Of a stretch of 64,000 nucleotides of DNA, positions 13,001 to 28,000 are shown piece after piece. Numbering within the stretch: position 1 is the first letter of the stretch; every line of letters starts with the position of its first letter. A program made the translations under genes and the position numbers. The notes beneath the pieces are model-generated. The model saw only the letters and a program-made list of their open reading frames with translations, had not been told where the DNA came from and searched no databases. This DNA comes from Imbricaverruca yamaguchii (Eukaryota; Arthropoda; Thecostraca; Neoverrucidae): contig JAOTOL010001657.1 in assembly GCA_034440575.1 (NCBI GenBank), forward strand, positions 822,001 through 886,000, written 5' to 3'.

Positions 13001-16000
13001 GCACTGAATACGCCCCAGGTGTGATTAAATATTGCGTTAATGTCCGCATTAACGGGATAACAAAATTGTCATCAACATTAACATCCGAGATAATACGACA
13101 GTTCATAAAACAGCAAAACTGTATCAAATTTACGCCTAGCTAACAGGATTGGTGCTGAGATTGCGAGGCATATCTAGACTTACCACCATCGAGCAAGATA
13201 TATGAGGCCAGAATATACGATACAATCGACGTTCCAACATGCGGCAACACCGGCCTCGACTGAGCGCAGCTGAAGGTGGCCATTCACACAGCGGCGGTGT
13301 GCGCCGCCCCCGCACCCGCCTCCCCCCCCCGTCTGCCGCCACTCACCTCCTTAGTGGCCGGGTCGGAGAAGTCGGCCAGGATGCGGTCCCTCACCGACTG
13401 CGGCATGTGGTCGGGCAGCTCGGTCACGTTCGTGTAGAAGTCGGGCAACCAGCCGTAGATCTTGTTCAGCTTGACGATGATGCACGGCCGGCCCTCCTCG
13501 TAGCCGAACTTGCGCTCCTTGGTGCAGCGGCCGCCCAGCTCGCCGATCTTGAACTCGCAGAACTGGTCGGTGCCGGCCTTCTTGTCGTAGCTGCAGGGCG
13601 TCAGCTGGGCGCCGGCGTTGGGGTCGACGAACCGGTACGACTCGGTGACGTTGGTCAGCTCCTTCACCCAGTGGCCCCAGTTCTCGCCCTTGCCCTGGTT
13701 GAACCAGATCAGCGTGCTCTCGATCGACTTGGCCGGCGGCCGCGGGCGGAAGCCCAGTCCTGTCGGACAGAACACAGCGGCGGGGCGCGTCAGCTCGCAC
13801 GGAACGGCCGGTCGCCGTCACCTACCCGTTAGTTGGTTGGTTATTTGGGCTTAGGGGCGCATCGACTGTTTCGGTCATACAGCGCACATAACAATGTTAG
13901 ATTGATAGCTTAGGATGATTAGTGCCAACAGTAGTACACGACCATTCAGAATACGTGCATATATCACAAGTGAAGCAGTGAAAGAAAAAGAGAGCTACCC
14001 GTTAGTTGGGCTTCAGGGCGCGTCAACACCTGCGGTCACATTGCTCCCGCCGTCACCTCCCGTGGTCGCGGCCGCGAGCTGTGACGCGGCACACGCCGCC
14101 TCGCGGTGCGGCACATTCGCGTGGCAATCGCGCCGCCAGATCGGCTCGACCACCGCCACAAGAAACGCATGCCACGGGAGAAACGTCCCGGCCTTTATTG
14201 CCGACGTGCCGAGACTTGGCGCCGCTGGCAAAACGCGCCACACACGCGGTGCCCGACACACCGGGCATACCGAACAGTCGGGATCGAACAGTGACACTCT
14301 GGCAGGCTCGAGGACGGATCATATACTTCGGGGATTTGACACTGGAGAGCGTAATGCCTTAGTTGTTGATTCCCGAGAACAGTGTTTACTTTTTTCGTAC
14401 ATCGCGAGTGGCTTTTCGTACTTCAAGATATTGCAGAAGCGGGTGTTGTATGCGACGATATCTGATGAACGTCGTTCGGTTTTGCACGTGCCCGTACCGC
14501 TTGACCTCTCAGGTCCGCTTAAAAGCAGTTTTAACACAGGACGAAACGCGCTCCGTTTAATCGTAGCCTATGTAGAAAATTAACACCCAGTATACTGGAA
14601 ACGTTCGCCACAGTATTCCGCATCATCTTGAGATACTAATGGCGTGCCACCTGCTACACGTCAACCCATAAGTCGAGTGTCAGGTGATGTTATAAAGCCC
14701 GCCTAGTTTCGGGACCTACAACAATAGCAACCTACATTATACTTCGATATCCGGAGCAAAACTGTAGGCGAAAGCCAGCGTCAACAACCAACTTAATCTA
14801 AAAGTGATTATTAAGCCGAAAAGACATTTAGGGTACATCATTCCGTCATACACCTGTCTTTTTATCAATCCGCATGTACAGAGTACGTGGAATAGCGCAC
14901 TCGCACACAAAGCGCACAGTTCGAGTCGGAGTTCGCTAGGGAAAGACACGTATCTATCGCTCTTGAATTTTTTTTTGGCAGAATGAAATAAGGCAGGGCA
15001 TTTATATCTGGCACGCTGGTTCTTCAATCTGCATGCTGTGCACTCATGCAATTTGTCATAACATGAATGGCACCCGGCGAGAGCCATGTGTGGATAAAAA
15101 TATATATTTAATCAACGTTTACTTCAATGGCCAAAAAAAAGTGCAAAAGCAGCAAGGCGAAAAAGCAGTCGAATTTTGGAGCCTCGTGATCTATTGTTGT
15201 AATCAACCTGAAAACCTGAAAACTGTGATGCCATCGATAATGATTTCCATCACCTAGAAAAACCTACTCTCGAGAAATGAAACATAGCAATAGAAGTCGG
15301 ATTAAGTATGATACGAAGAGAATGAACCAGCAATCAAGATGACAACGCACGACCTAATCCGAAGAAGCACGTTACTATTCATCATTACTTTTGTATTGTA
15401 TGCGGATGAGCCTTGCCATTGATTTCCCAGCATCCTTCCATTCCTTGACCTGATACCTACTCTCGTCCTTGTTGCAGTCTATCAAGCCGGCGGCGACTGG
15501 CTGCAGTGCTCTAGAATGGAACGTCCCTAATCACTACGTCCTTTGCTATTCAGCTGACTTATTTATTCACCTCCATCTTGTGCAATGATAGCCACCAGCT
15601 GCGTGGGTGTACTTGTAAGGAATTAAATAAACAATGAAAACAATACATTTGAAGCCACTGACAAGCACTGGCCTAGATTACCTGCAACTATGACCTTTTC
15701 ATATTCAATCTTTCGGGACCTAGTGCTATTGGTTCAGGCAGACCTTTGTCCTGTGAGATGACGTCTATATTCTGGCCAACATCCAAGAAGTGGTTACAGG
15801 TCCGGCCAATTCCGGAGGATGACGTCTAGATTGTAGTCAGCATCCGAGGAAAGAGTTACAGGTCCGGCCAATTACGGAGGAGGTCTAGACTATTGCCAAC
15901 ATACAAGGAAACAATTACGGGTCCGGCAAATTACCGAGGATAACGTCTAGATTGTGCCCAACATCCGAGGAAGGGGTTGCAGGTCCGGTCAATTACAGAG

Positions 16001-19000
16001 GAGGCACGGGAGCCGACAGGTGTCGTAATACGTATTTAGACGTTGCTTCTACATCAAAAGAGGACATCCCAACACAGTTTTGGGTACTGTCAGCCATTAA
16101 TCAGCGCCCAATATTTTTTTTATGAATACGTCGAAATTGGCACGCGATATTGAAAACACCGTCGCGGCATAGTTTTGTGCCAGACAGTTACTCACGGCGT
16201 AGTATTATGTTGTTTTGAAACTGACTAAGAAAAAGAAGCCCTTTAAATATGCCTTCATTTTGAAGCGCCGTTTTCTCTTTTATGACGTTGGTGGTAAGGT
16301 GCGCCCAGGAAAGCAAAAAACAAATCCCTTGATCCCATTGCATGCGAAATGGTTGAACTGTTTACTCCAATCAGAACAGGACGTACCTCGATTAGGATTT
16401 TTAACACTATTCTACCAATGGAATTATATACGCACGCAGATATTGAGATATGTACCTAGCTAGGTTTTTATCAGTCACCTTTCAACGTCCATTACGGGGC
16501 AAGGAGACTTTTTATCTCGGGTGTCTGGGATTGTATCACACATGATTTCTCAAGTTTGGCTTTCTTTGCACGCAAACATTTTTCGTCAACCCAGGAGTTT
16601 TGGCGTAACCTAATGAAGGTACAGAGCCCGTTCTTCAGCATGTTTATGACCTGGTTTCAAGCTCAACAATCTATTGGAAAACAGCTATGTTTTGAGACAA
16701 TGCCAAAACTGGTATTAAAATAGACATAACAAATACGATCTTGAACAATCAGAAATCCTTTCGCCGTGATCGTAGCTGTAACCAAACGTTCCATATTATT
16801 CAGACTCGACAGTCCCATCGAGCGGTCTTAAGTTGGCAATATGACTCGGCAGTCCCATCGAGCGGTCTTAGGGAGCTCGTCGGTAAAGCTGAGCAGTGGA
16901 CGCTGCCAACAGTACTTGGCGACCTTGCGTCCGCGCTATAGAACAGCAAATCCGAGGAGGAGACACTTGGTGGAAGTTGCCCTCCCGACTGCCGCATGAG
17001 TCAAAGTCATAAAGTGATCAGACTCAATTAGAGCAACAAGGGCCCATCCAGGTTAAATATGTAAAGGGAAGATAAAGAACCCTGCCAAAAAGACACTCTT
17101 GGCCACGACCAACACCACACCACTAATTCCCCCCAAAAATCAATTCACAAACATCCCACGCACTCATCCATGCATATCTACCTTACCTAGCCAAATCTAT
17201 TCACTCAATTCCGAGTAATACATGTGGCTTGAGTGCCCTACAAATAATGTTCTAGCTTCATCCACGCCTGCCTAAATGGGCCTATACAACGCACACCCAC
17301 TTAGCATAAACCCCACCCCATCCACCACTAATTAGAACTAAAAAACAAGACTTTGCCGGAGTCCGCCGAACAAGACGTCGTGCGACAGAGCCGTGCGACC
17401 GTCGCCCAAAGGACTCACGGCACGGAAACGGCGCAACTGGGACAAACTGTGGACCATACTGTTGAGAGAAAAAACGCCCATCTGAGAGAAAATAAATGAT
17501 GATCAACTGATGCATCTTCTCTGTACCAAGAATGCGCCTCCACCACCGAATGAACACGTCTCAGATAGAACACAGTGGCCGCGGTCACAAGACGTCCCCG
17601 TCCCCGTAAACATCGTGTGGTAGCGAAGGAGCCCAGAGACGGGCCCCGGGCGCTATCGCGCGGAGCAGGCACCACACAGCAAAACGCTGCGCGATCCTGT
17701 CGGAAGGCGGGGAGCCTCGTCACGTCACGGTCGCTCTGGTCCCAGCACCGTCCACCTGCGACAAGACAGCTCCAGCTGGCAGCGAGTGTCACTGTGACGA
17801 AGATCGAGCACGCTGCCGTTGAAAACCACCACCAGTACGGCACAACATTGTTTCGTCCAAGACGCTCCTGTAATACAAACTGGCAGCCTGCCACCTAAAA
17901 CACACGCCCGTGAGAGGGACGTGTGTTTCTGGGCTGAGGCGGGGGAGGGGGGGGGGGGGGGGCGCACAGACAAACACACCAGCCGAAACAGTGCTCCTGT
18001 GATACATTACAGTCACGTGGCAGAAACGGCTGCAAAATCCTACCGTCGCGCAAGTTGAACTTCAGGATATCCCGCGCAAAATGTTGATGATGAAATTAGA
18101 GCACGTACTTCGTACACTCGCTGTTGTCACCTATCGCCTGTTGTTCACATAAATCTTAAACTGCTCACGACATCGTGATGGTCAGTGCTGTCCTGACTTG
18201 TATCGCAGACTGACTAGCAGCAGGCGAGGACGTTGAAACTCCTTCTGACGTTGAAACAATTTGGCAATATGATAGGGAAAAGTGCGGACGAGAGATGACA
18301 TTGACAGACGAACGTCGAATCTACTGGCAAGATTGTGATGGCACAAACACAGGGAATTGAGAATGGTGAAACACGCCATAGTTGCGACAGTCCTACATTG
18401 TGAAGCTCCATGGGAACCAATTCAGCAAGTCAAAACTCTATCCGCATGAGGTCAAAACATGTTTCCGAATGGCGCCGCTTTCCACGCAAATTTCGTAAGT
18501 CCAGAATACTATTATGGATGGTAAGTTCCATGGCGTTCGATTAAAACAATTCACAAATCAAATTATCAATGTTTTGCTACAACACCGAGTATGAAGTTGG
18601 GTAACGTGTCCGACGGAACTGATAACGACGCCGGCCAACAGAACGAGGAAAGATATTGAAGAAAAAAAACGGAGACGTGAAGCAGAACCGGATTCAAGGG
18701 AATGAGACGAAAAACTGGACCGGAAACGGAGCGAAAAATGCGGCCAAGAAACACGTCCAGGGAACGAGGCCGGTAACAGAACCGGTGAATGGAGCCAGAA
18801 GTGCACAAACAAGTGCAAGAGGAGATTGGTACGTGGAACAACACAGGGTCGGCACCAGAAACAGCACAGAGAAACGAGGAAAGTGAGACGGTCGGGAAAT
18901 CGAATCCGGGAAGAGAGCCGACAACCAGAGCAAGAAGCATGTGATGAGACGGGACGGAAGACATGTGGTCTGAACACGGACAATGCATATTTGGCTTTAC

Positions 19001-22000
19001 GTGCGGGAAGTGGTCAGGTTAGCACCGATACTTAATTAACTACACATACAATTAGGTATTAAGCAGTGTTGATAATCATCATTAGGACTAATGCAGAGCC
19101 TCAGTTAGCCTGCTACACACGATTCAAACCGCACACTAACACAATTGTAGCTACTGACATAGCTGCACAACTGAAGGTAGCACTAAGCCTTCAGGAACGC
19201 TTCAAAGGCTCTCGTTTCTTTATTTTATCCTCGTTTCTTTCGAAGCGATAAGGGTAAAATAAGATCGTTAATAATCGTGCCATATTATCTATAAATTTGT
19301 GCTGTTTTTACTCTCCTTCTGAACAATATCGTTTAGCTTGCGGGCTTTCCACATACAAATTTTCAGGAACCTATTAAAACCTGAGTAAAAACGAATATGA
19401 CCAGAGGGAACCACGCGTGTCAGGCAACAAACACGCCAAGCAAAAAACACGAACCTGACATGCTACAGGTGGCCTGACCTGACCTCACACTCTTAATCAG
19501 ACCGTTGTGGACCCAAGTATGTGGTGTGAAACAGCATGCAAACTCACCTGAGTTCTGTCTAACTATACTTCGGCGCCACACAGTATGCGAACTCATCTGG
19601 ATTCTGTCCAATTATACTGCGGCGCCAGACAGAATGGGAACTCACCTGGATTCTGTTCAATGATACTGCGGCGCCAGACAATATGGGAATTCACCTAAAT
19701 GTTGTCCAATTATGCTGCGGCGGCAGACGGAAAGCGAACTCACCTGGATTCTGTCCAATTATGCTGCCCGTTTGTGCGTTCCATTTTGGTTCTCGCAAAT
19801 TCAACGTTTGTAGGAAGATCACCAGGCATAACGTCCAGAAGGCTAACAGGCACGCGTAAAATATAACGTAGAAGATGCCAATTTTTACTGGAACAGACAG
19901 AAAAGCCACGTTAGAAAAAACGTCACCAGTATTCATGGAGGAATTGAGAGGCAAATCACAACACGCACACTGTAGAGCTCTTGGATTCCAGTTGGAGAAC
20001 CATCATCAATAAAAAAGCAATGCTGAAACACACATTTTTATGCAAAGATCCAGAAAAGGTCACGCTCGTAACTGAATAGCCTCCCGGCCGGGAGCTGGAA
20101 TATGGTGTCCGGTAATGCCCTTTCATCGCCAGCCGGCAGCCAGAAGCATTTCCAAGAAGCATCGAACAAACCACTGGCCTGGCCTTGACCCAATATTGGT
20201 CGCTCCCAGCACGTCACGTAACAAGAGCTGTTCCAGACAGCTGGACCGCACGGCAACAACACAGCCACGTACAAGAGCTGTTCCAGACATCTGGATCACA
20301 CCTCAACACAGCACGTCACGTAACAACAGCTGTTCCAGACGTCTGGACCGCACTGCAACAACACAGCACGTCACGTAACAAGAGCTGTTCCAGATATCTG
20401 GACCGCACTGCAACAACACAGCACGTCACGAAACAAGAGCTGTTCCAGACGTCTGGACCGCACTGGAACAACACATCCACGTAACAACAGCTGTTCCAGA
20501 CGCCTGGACCGCACAGCAACACATCCGGTGGTCGGGTCGGGTCGGGTCGGGTCGGGTCGGGTCGGGTTGCTCAGGTGAACGCCTAGCATACGAGTATATA
20601 CATAGAAGGCATAAAAAGGAAGACAAAAGAATGAAAATCAATACGAAGCTATAGAAGACGTGCAATAAAAACCAATTTCCTACCTGCGTGCTCGATCACT
20701 GATAGTTACATTAACGGCCCCCGACCAAAGGAGGCCGACGTCGAATGCCACTACATAACAGAGCAATTACAGGGTCTGAATCAAATGGGGCGGACCAAGC
20801 TGGGTCAGCTAATGAGGACATTATCGCGCACTATGGGGCGTTAACGTTTAATAACTTCTTGAATCAAATGACCCTTCTTGGGTCCAGCTGATACAGAAGG
20901 CACCTATACCATACCATTGCAAGGAAGTCAAGTCCGCGTGGATGGTGCGCTAACGTATACTTCGTGTTAGAATGCACACCTTTGAATAAAATCGCATGTC
21001 GCATGGCATCTAACACTTCAATAATCACCCATTAATATGCTGGTTGTTTCGCTACTGGCTTCACGACACGCCAACTTGCTAATCAAACATACATACAGCC
21101 AATCTCTCGCTAATCAAACATCAATGAAGAATCACACGTACCGCAACTACTACCATGATTCAGCATTTTCGCCAGCCGGGACACTTACTGCCATTCATCA
21201 CATACATAGTGCAAATGCCGCTCATATTTAGGTGCTTGTACTTGGCTTTGCGTTCAGACAGCTCGGTCAAACCGGGAGCTATGGGGCAGTTGGGAATTGT
21301 GGCGGTCGGCGGGCGTCAGTACGACTCACGCCAGACACACCACACACTGTTGCAGAGGCCGTGCCCGCCCTGTTGCCTGCCCACATACTGAGCTTCTGGG
21401 GGACGAACGACACCGCAGCGGCTGTGCTTGCAAGTTTCCAACACCGTGCGGCCACGCATTCTAACAATGAAAACAAACGACGGACTACTGCTTTTTGACG
21501 CTGAGCTGTGATACACCCGACAGTGACTTATCTGCCATTAAATTGGTGAGTGCATAAAAACATTTCCAAGTGTTGCTTATATTTTGGGAGTGCATGCATT
21601 AGATGGTCCAGTGAACGATAAAGGTAACCTGAAACTTCAAACAACGCCTTATTAATGCAGTTCAGATAAGCATGTTTGCATTGCGTAGACGGCGACTTCA
21701 TACGTACGTACGAATATTCAGGCGAGTACGTACAAATACTCGCAGAATCAAGATTATGATAGGAAAAACAACACCGTTCTGGACTGTGATACATAATATT
21801 ATGCTATTAAATAAAATAAAGTGTTCCCCATGTCCACATTGGAAGGTAGAAAAGTGCTGGTAAGCAAAGCATTAATTCAAACTTCATGTTCTTCTATACC
21901 AGGCACGTGCCATAACGGGTGCATTCGGTACTCCAAGCCAGGAAGGCATATAAGGGGAAACACCGAGGGTATGCGCCCCTCCCACGGGAAAGTGGCGTCC

Positions 22001-25000
22001 CTCCGGCAAGGAAAAGGGTGTCCCTTTGGAAAGACTCGCGTGCACCCCCTCCCATTGTCCAGCTAGAGGTGCTCCCCTGAGGGGACAAGGCCCGAGTGCA
22101 GGGGAGACCTAAGTGCACCCCGATATTTTTCGACAGACGCGCCTCTCGGAAGGCAAAGTGGAGACCCTCCAGATATGTGCGCCCTCATGCTAATTACTGG
22201 GTCCGCCCTGCTTCAAACTGGAATACGAAATGCTTGGCTCGCAAACGGCGAACAAATCCAGCAAGGTGAGGATAAAGGTAACCTGAAACCCCAAACAATG
22301 TTTTATTGATGCGGTTCAGATAAGCATGTTTACATTGCGTTGTTGGTAACTGAGTGCGCACGAATACTCACAGAATCAAGATTATGATAAGAGAAACAAC
22401 ACCGTTCTGGATTGTGATACAGAACATCATACTGTTAAAAAAAAATGTTCCACGTTGGAAAGTGGAGCTCCTCCATTTTCGGCCCATGGCAGTTACTGGA
22501 TCCGCGATGCTCCAAACTGGAATACGAAATGTTCGGCTGGCAAACGACAAACAAATGCAACAAGCTGAGCGCTCAGCGTTCACATGCTTCAAAATGGTGT
22601 CTTATAAAGCCAGACATTGAAGCATAAATCCAACCATGCACAAACACAAACTGCACAACGCGGAGATATTAGCTTCCAGAACCACACAATGATTAGGTCG
22701 CCTCTTTCGCCACCTTGTTGCATGTCTCCCTTTCGTTGGATATCTCCATGGCCCTGAATGCATTATTTGGTGAAACCAGAGGATGCACTCTGGAATTTAA
22801 CAAATAAGCCTATGTGTAGCTCCATTCTTCCGTGAAAAAAAAAATTGTGCTTAAGTACAAAAACCACCAGCATTTGATTACATTTGACGCCTACGAGACA
22901 TACTCGGCGGGCACAATTTCGTAAACAACGCAACACCTGTGATCTGAACACTGCACCTGTGACTATCGCATCATGCGGCCGGCCCTGCACAGCGCACGGC
23001 GTCAGCCGGTTTCCCACAACGCGGGCATTGTGGGTCGCGTGGGCGGGCGACGGGGCCGCCCGGCCGGCCGAGGCGGGGCGCGGCGCGGCGCGTGCGCGCG
23101 TCACCAGCCCGCCAAGCGCGCCAACTCGGCGAGCGCGTATCGACTCGGGGGCGCGGCCAGACGCGCGCCCGACACCGGCCGCCGGCGCACCTGCACGGCG
23201 CGACGCGTTCAGCCGCGCCCGCCTCTGCCCGCACGTCGGCCCGGAGCGGCGTCGACGGTGTCGACGGCGACGGCGTCACGGCCCGGCCCGACCACCCGAC
23301 ACGCGCACCGACCGCGCTGGCGGACCCGCACCGCCCCGCCCGGCCGTCAGCCGTGCCAGCCACAACACAACCTCCCCCCGGCTGCGTCAGTGTTCGCACG
23401 GCGCTGCGATCTACGGCAGCGACAGAGCTGAAACGCGCCGCGCTCATGCCAAGAACGCACGCAATTTGGACGATGTTGTTGGATCGGATGGCGCCGACGC
23501 TCGGCGTTTGATGCCCGCACGCTGGCACCCAAGCACACATTCGCACCGGGAGCGTCATATGAGAACCGTTCGCAGCATAAATTCGCGTCATCAGAAGCGC
23601 AGCCGAGCGAAGCCCGGCGGCCTGGCACCCCAAAATTCACAGGACCAAACGGGAAATTTGAGGATTTTCACAACACATGACCATAAATTTTATGTGCGAT
23701 TCGCGCGCTGGAATCTTTCCCTGTTACAGCGCATTTCTTTTTCGGCATGCCTCCTGAGGGAAATCCAGGTTTGTTGATTGGGTGGCTCACGACGCACTTT
23801 ATGCAGGGAAATTATGGCTGCGCCACTGCGTACGAGTGGTTGAATATGATTACAGCTATGTTGAAACAACAAACAATTGCATTACGCACATGTTCGCACA
23901 TGTACATGCTCATTGTTGTCGTCATCCAAAATGTCAGTATGCTTAAATATCCGCACACGCAGATTCCGCGTGTTGATTATTCACCGACCTTAAATCCAGT
24001 TGTTCGCAGAATGCAGGCATGATGTCGATAGCTTGCCCCTAGCCACAAACCGCGAACCTAACTTGATTACACTTGGAAATTGTGGGAGTTTTTACGACCA
24101 GCAGCGATTTGTCTTGCAGCCATGGCATATGGAAGCAGCTACCCGACAATGCTGTCCTCCCCTCCTTCGTAAATTTTACACAACTGCTGACTAAAGCACA
24201 TGCGCAAAATCCTCGCGAACCCTTTCCATCGCATTGCTGCAATGCTGCAGTTAACACATAATTAACTACATGTACATTTCTGGCAGATACGTCTCTTCCA
24301 AACTTGTCCAAATACCCTATTGATTTGGTACGCAATAGCTAAGGTTTTAAGGTTCTATTATCAATCGGATACTAGTGATCTTATCGATGGCACATGGTTG
24401 CCTGCTACATGCTATTTTATTTTCAAACCAGTCTGACGTATTAAATCAGCACACAACAGGTACATGGGCGCTACATAACCAGTAGCCGTTGATGCGCCCC
24501 AAAGCCCAAATATAATCAAATCACAACGGGTACGAGTAGTCTAGGGGTAAGTTGCCCGACTCACAATCGAAAGATTGTGGGTTCGAGTCGCACCTGTTGC
24601 TACTCTTCGCCCGCGACCAATCGGCGTGAGATATTGCCGACGCTACATGACTCAACGGTCGACGTGTCGTAAAAACCAATAACCATGCAACCAAATCGAT
24701 ACACAAAGCGTTGGCATCCACAAGGGATTTTTTTGTTTGTTTTAACCTCAGATGCTGCGCCACGTGGACTGCATTACCTGATAACGTAGTAACTTTAACG
24801 GCCTGACTGCATTTAAAGCTGTACTGCGCTCCAACCTACGCACATTGTTGTATGAATGTACTGTATATGTTAACCGTCATATCATACCAGTGAAACTTGA
24901 AAAGTAGCTTTATTTCTTTGTATTTAATTTTGCTGCATCAACAGTATACATTTTTGGTGACAACTATCTATTAGCAGATCTAGTGGCTACTCTAATACAT

Positions 25001-28000
25001 AAATTATGCCATGTGTTTCTTTAAGAATTGACATCTGGATTTGCTGATCATAAAACGTGTTCCCAGTACGTGAGGGGACCGACGCGGCGGCAGGGCGGCT
25101 TCAACGTCTCTCCCGTGACAGGTACATTTAGCGTGGTGCATGGTTACCGGAAGAGGGAAAGAGGACCGCGAAAAATAGCATTGGTTGACTTGCGGAGTAG
25201 TTTATATCCAGCGCTTGGTGTCTATTCTCGAAAAGCGTGAGAACAGGAAAGTTAGTGCCATTTCATTCAATGTTGGTGTTAGCTTGCTATTACTAGCACA
25301 TGGCAGTTACTGCAGTTGCTAGCACATGGGGGACTTCAACGCAATGAAGCCTATATACTCTGACTAACAACCAGGAGGCAGTGCTAAATATTTTTGTATC
25401 GCTCTGAAACTTCACTACGTTTCTTTTCATTCCTAACCTCACCACTTGGGGGGGGCGTCTCAAGAGAAATTCGGATTTCACCAAAACAAGTGGCACCTTA
25501 GCGCACACATCCCCTCTCGACATACATTCAGGAAAATGCGCACCTTCAGTGACTTTCGCAGTTGGTCCCTTCGAGGAAATGTCGCCCCTCCTATCCAGAC
25601 GAATGTCGCTATGGAAATTTCTGGATCAGCTGCTGATCTGTCCGTGTGCGCAATGCTGAGAGCCCCTGGCCGAAGCTATTCTGGAAAACTCACACTATAT
25701 GCACAGTGATGGTAGTTTGAAATATAAAATCTGCTAAAGTGGTTGGACAATTACACACAGGCAGGAACAGTTGTGTAGATTGCTATACCTTACTACCGGA
25801 CACTTCATATTATTTTTCCACATTTGCATTCATCCATGACAAAAACAATGTAGATGCATATGCCAAATACATGCTGCATACATGATGGAATGGAATAAGA
25901 GATCAACCAGTGAACGATATCATGCATTATGTACGATCTGGTTGGTTGGTTATTGATTTTACGACACATCGACCGTTGAGTTATGTTGCGTCGCCAATCT
26001 CTCACACCAATTGGTCGTGGGCGAAGAGTAGCTACAGGTGAGACTCGAACCCACAACCTTTCGATTGTGAGACGAGCAACTTACCCCAACGCCACTCGTC
26101 CCCTGCATTATGTACGAAACATCATACCAGCCGCTGAGGATATCAGGTACATAATTCAGATCGCAGCACACAATATACAGGTCTCATTATCGGCGGATCC
26201 AGGAGCCAATGGTACAACAACCACCCATCACGCAAACGGCAAGTGCATGGAACATTGAGATAACCTGACCATTGTAAGCCCTAACGTGATTTTCAGTGAC
26301 CCAGTCAGTCGTGGCTACCACTATGATTGTCAAGAGCCACCGCATGACTTTTTGAGACCACAGAGTGATTTTCCAGGGTCCCGGCACGAATTTTCGAAGA
26401 TCCCATCGTGATTTTCAGGTACCCGGTGCGACTTTGTTGGGCCCAGCGCGATTTGCAGGGTCCCCGGGTCGACCTTTTAGTTCCCAGCGTGATTTTCAGG
26501 AGTCCGACCGGTTCCTTTTAAGTCTCCCCGGCGTCATTCTCGATGACCACCGCACGACTTCTTGGTCCCAAGCGTGACTTTAATGGGGCTCGGCGATACT
26601 TTTTGTGGCCCCAATAGTATTTTCATAGGCTCGGTCCCACTTTTTGGCAACCCAAGGGTCATTTTTGGGACCCATGAAGCGATTTTTTGGTCCGCAATGT
26701 AATTTTTAGGTGCCTCGTTGCAATTTTCGGGTCATTTTCCCGGTCATTTTCAGGGCCCTTCGCGACTCTTTGGGACTCCCAGTTATTTTTTTCGTCGGCT
26801 TTGATGCGATCCTTGTGGGCCCAGCAGGATTTTTACGCGGTCCGACGCAATTTTTCCGAACCGAGGCGATATTTTTTGGGGCCCAACAACCTCTCAGGGA
26901 TTGTGAGACAAAAGGACACTGTCCCTTTGCCCCTCCTTCGGTAGGCCATTGGCTCAACCCATACATAGAAGTTACCCATGTGCGAATCCAGGAACTCAGC
27001 CCCAAACTCACCAACACCATGCAATCAATCTTCGGAAACTTCTTCCCTGCCAATTTCTCGCTCTTCACGAGCGAAAGGCATGGAAGCGGGAAATGCATGT
27101 CCTACTCGCATGTGTCACCGCTATGGCGGTTGTGTCTGGAAGCTTTTGCGCATTGTCTCCTATTGCCATACTTTGCAGTCTGGGCCTTTCCTAACCTAGC
27201 CTAGTTTTCTTTGGACCCAGTCAAACATGTCTTCTTCAGGAAAATATTTAGGAATGTTATATCATTCAGACATGTTTCTACCATTTTTGTTGTTGTTGAA
27301 ATGCCATGCCAGTGATAAATTTGGAGATTAATGTAAAATTTGATTTTTGGGGAATTTTTCTTGACACCATGTTTTTTTATGTGATAAAAATGTTGTGGCC
27401 ATTGATTTTCTCTGAAAATGATTGCTTTTAAGTCAATGGCTATCAATACATTATGGTGTCAGACTGACCAGCAGCACCATGTTTTGACCAGCTTATATAG
27501 CTTGGATGCTTGGAGAAGAAAATTATGAATCTTGTTGTCATGGAATTCCTTACAAACATATACTGGCAGACCTTGAAACAATTTGAAAGAACAGCCTCAC
27601 TGGGAATGACACCAGGTCATCAGAAAATGTTCAACTTGCATGACTGTCAGCAAAGGAAAGCTTAAAAATAATGTGTGATACTGGAGCAAACCCTCACACT
27701 GCAAAGCTGAAGTTACACTGATACATGGTGTATCTTGTGTACAGCTGCATCTGGTGTCTGCTGAGTGTTCTGCTGATAGCAGTGCTTTGCTTAGAATAAA
27801 AAGTTCAAAAATTGCATATGAATAGATAAATCATAGACAAAAAGTATGAAATCTTACCTTGATCTTCAATAATAGGTAGGTAGGCAGGCAGGTAGGCACC
27901 TACCTACCTACCTACCTACCTACCATGTTGGATCTACAACAAAATATATATTTTTCACATCAAATAATGTTGCCCATGCTGGCATGCATACCTAGGTAGG

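Noticed and set aside
24527..24600. tRNA-like sequences at SINE heads (also at 32806, 45910, 49070, 49324 and 55003)
   Set aside because: A and B boxes are present, but each is followed by a shared SINE body and tail and the cloverleaf is imperfect. Only 47250-47322 looks like a true tRNA gene.
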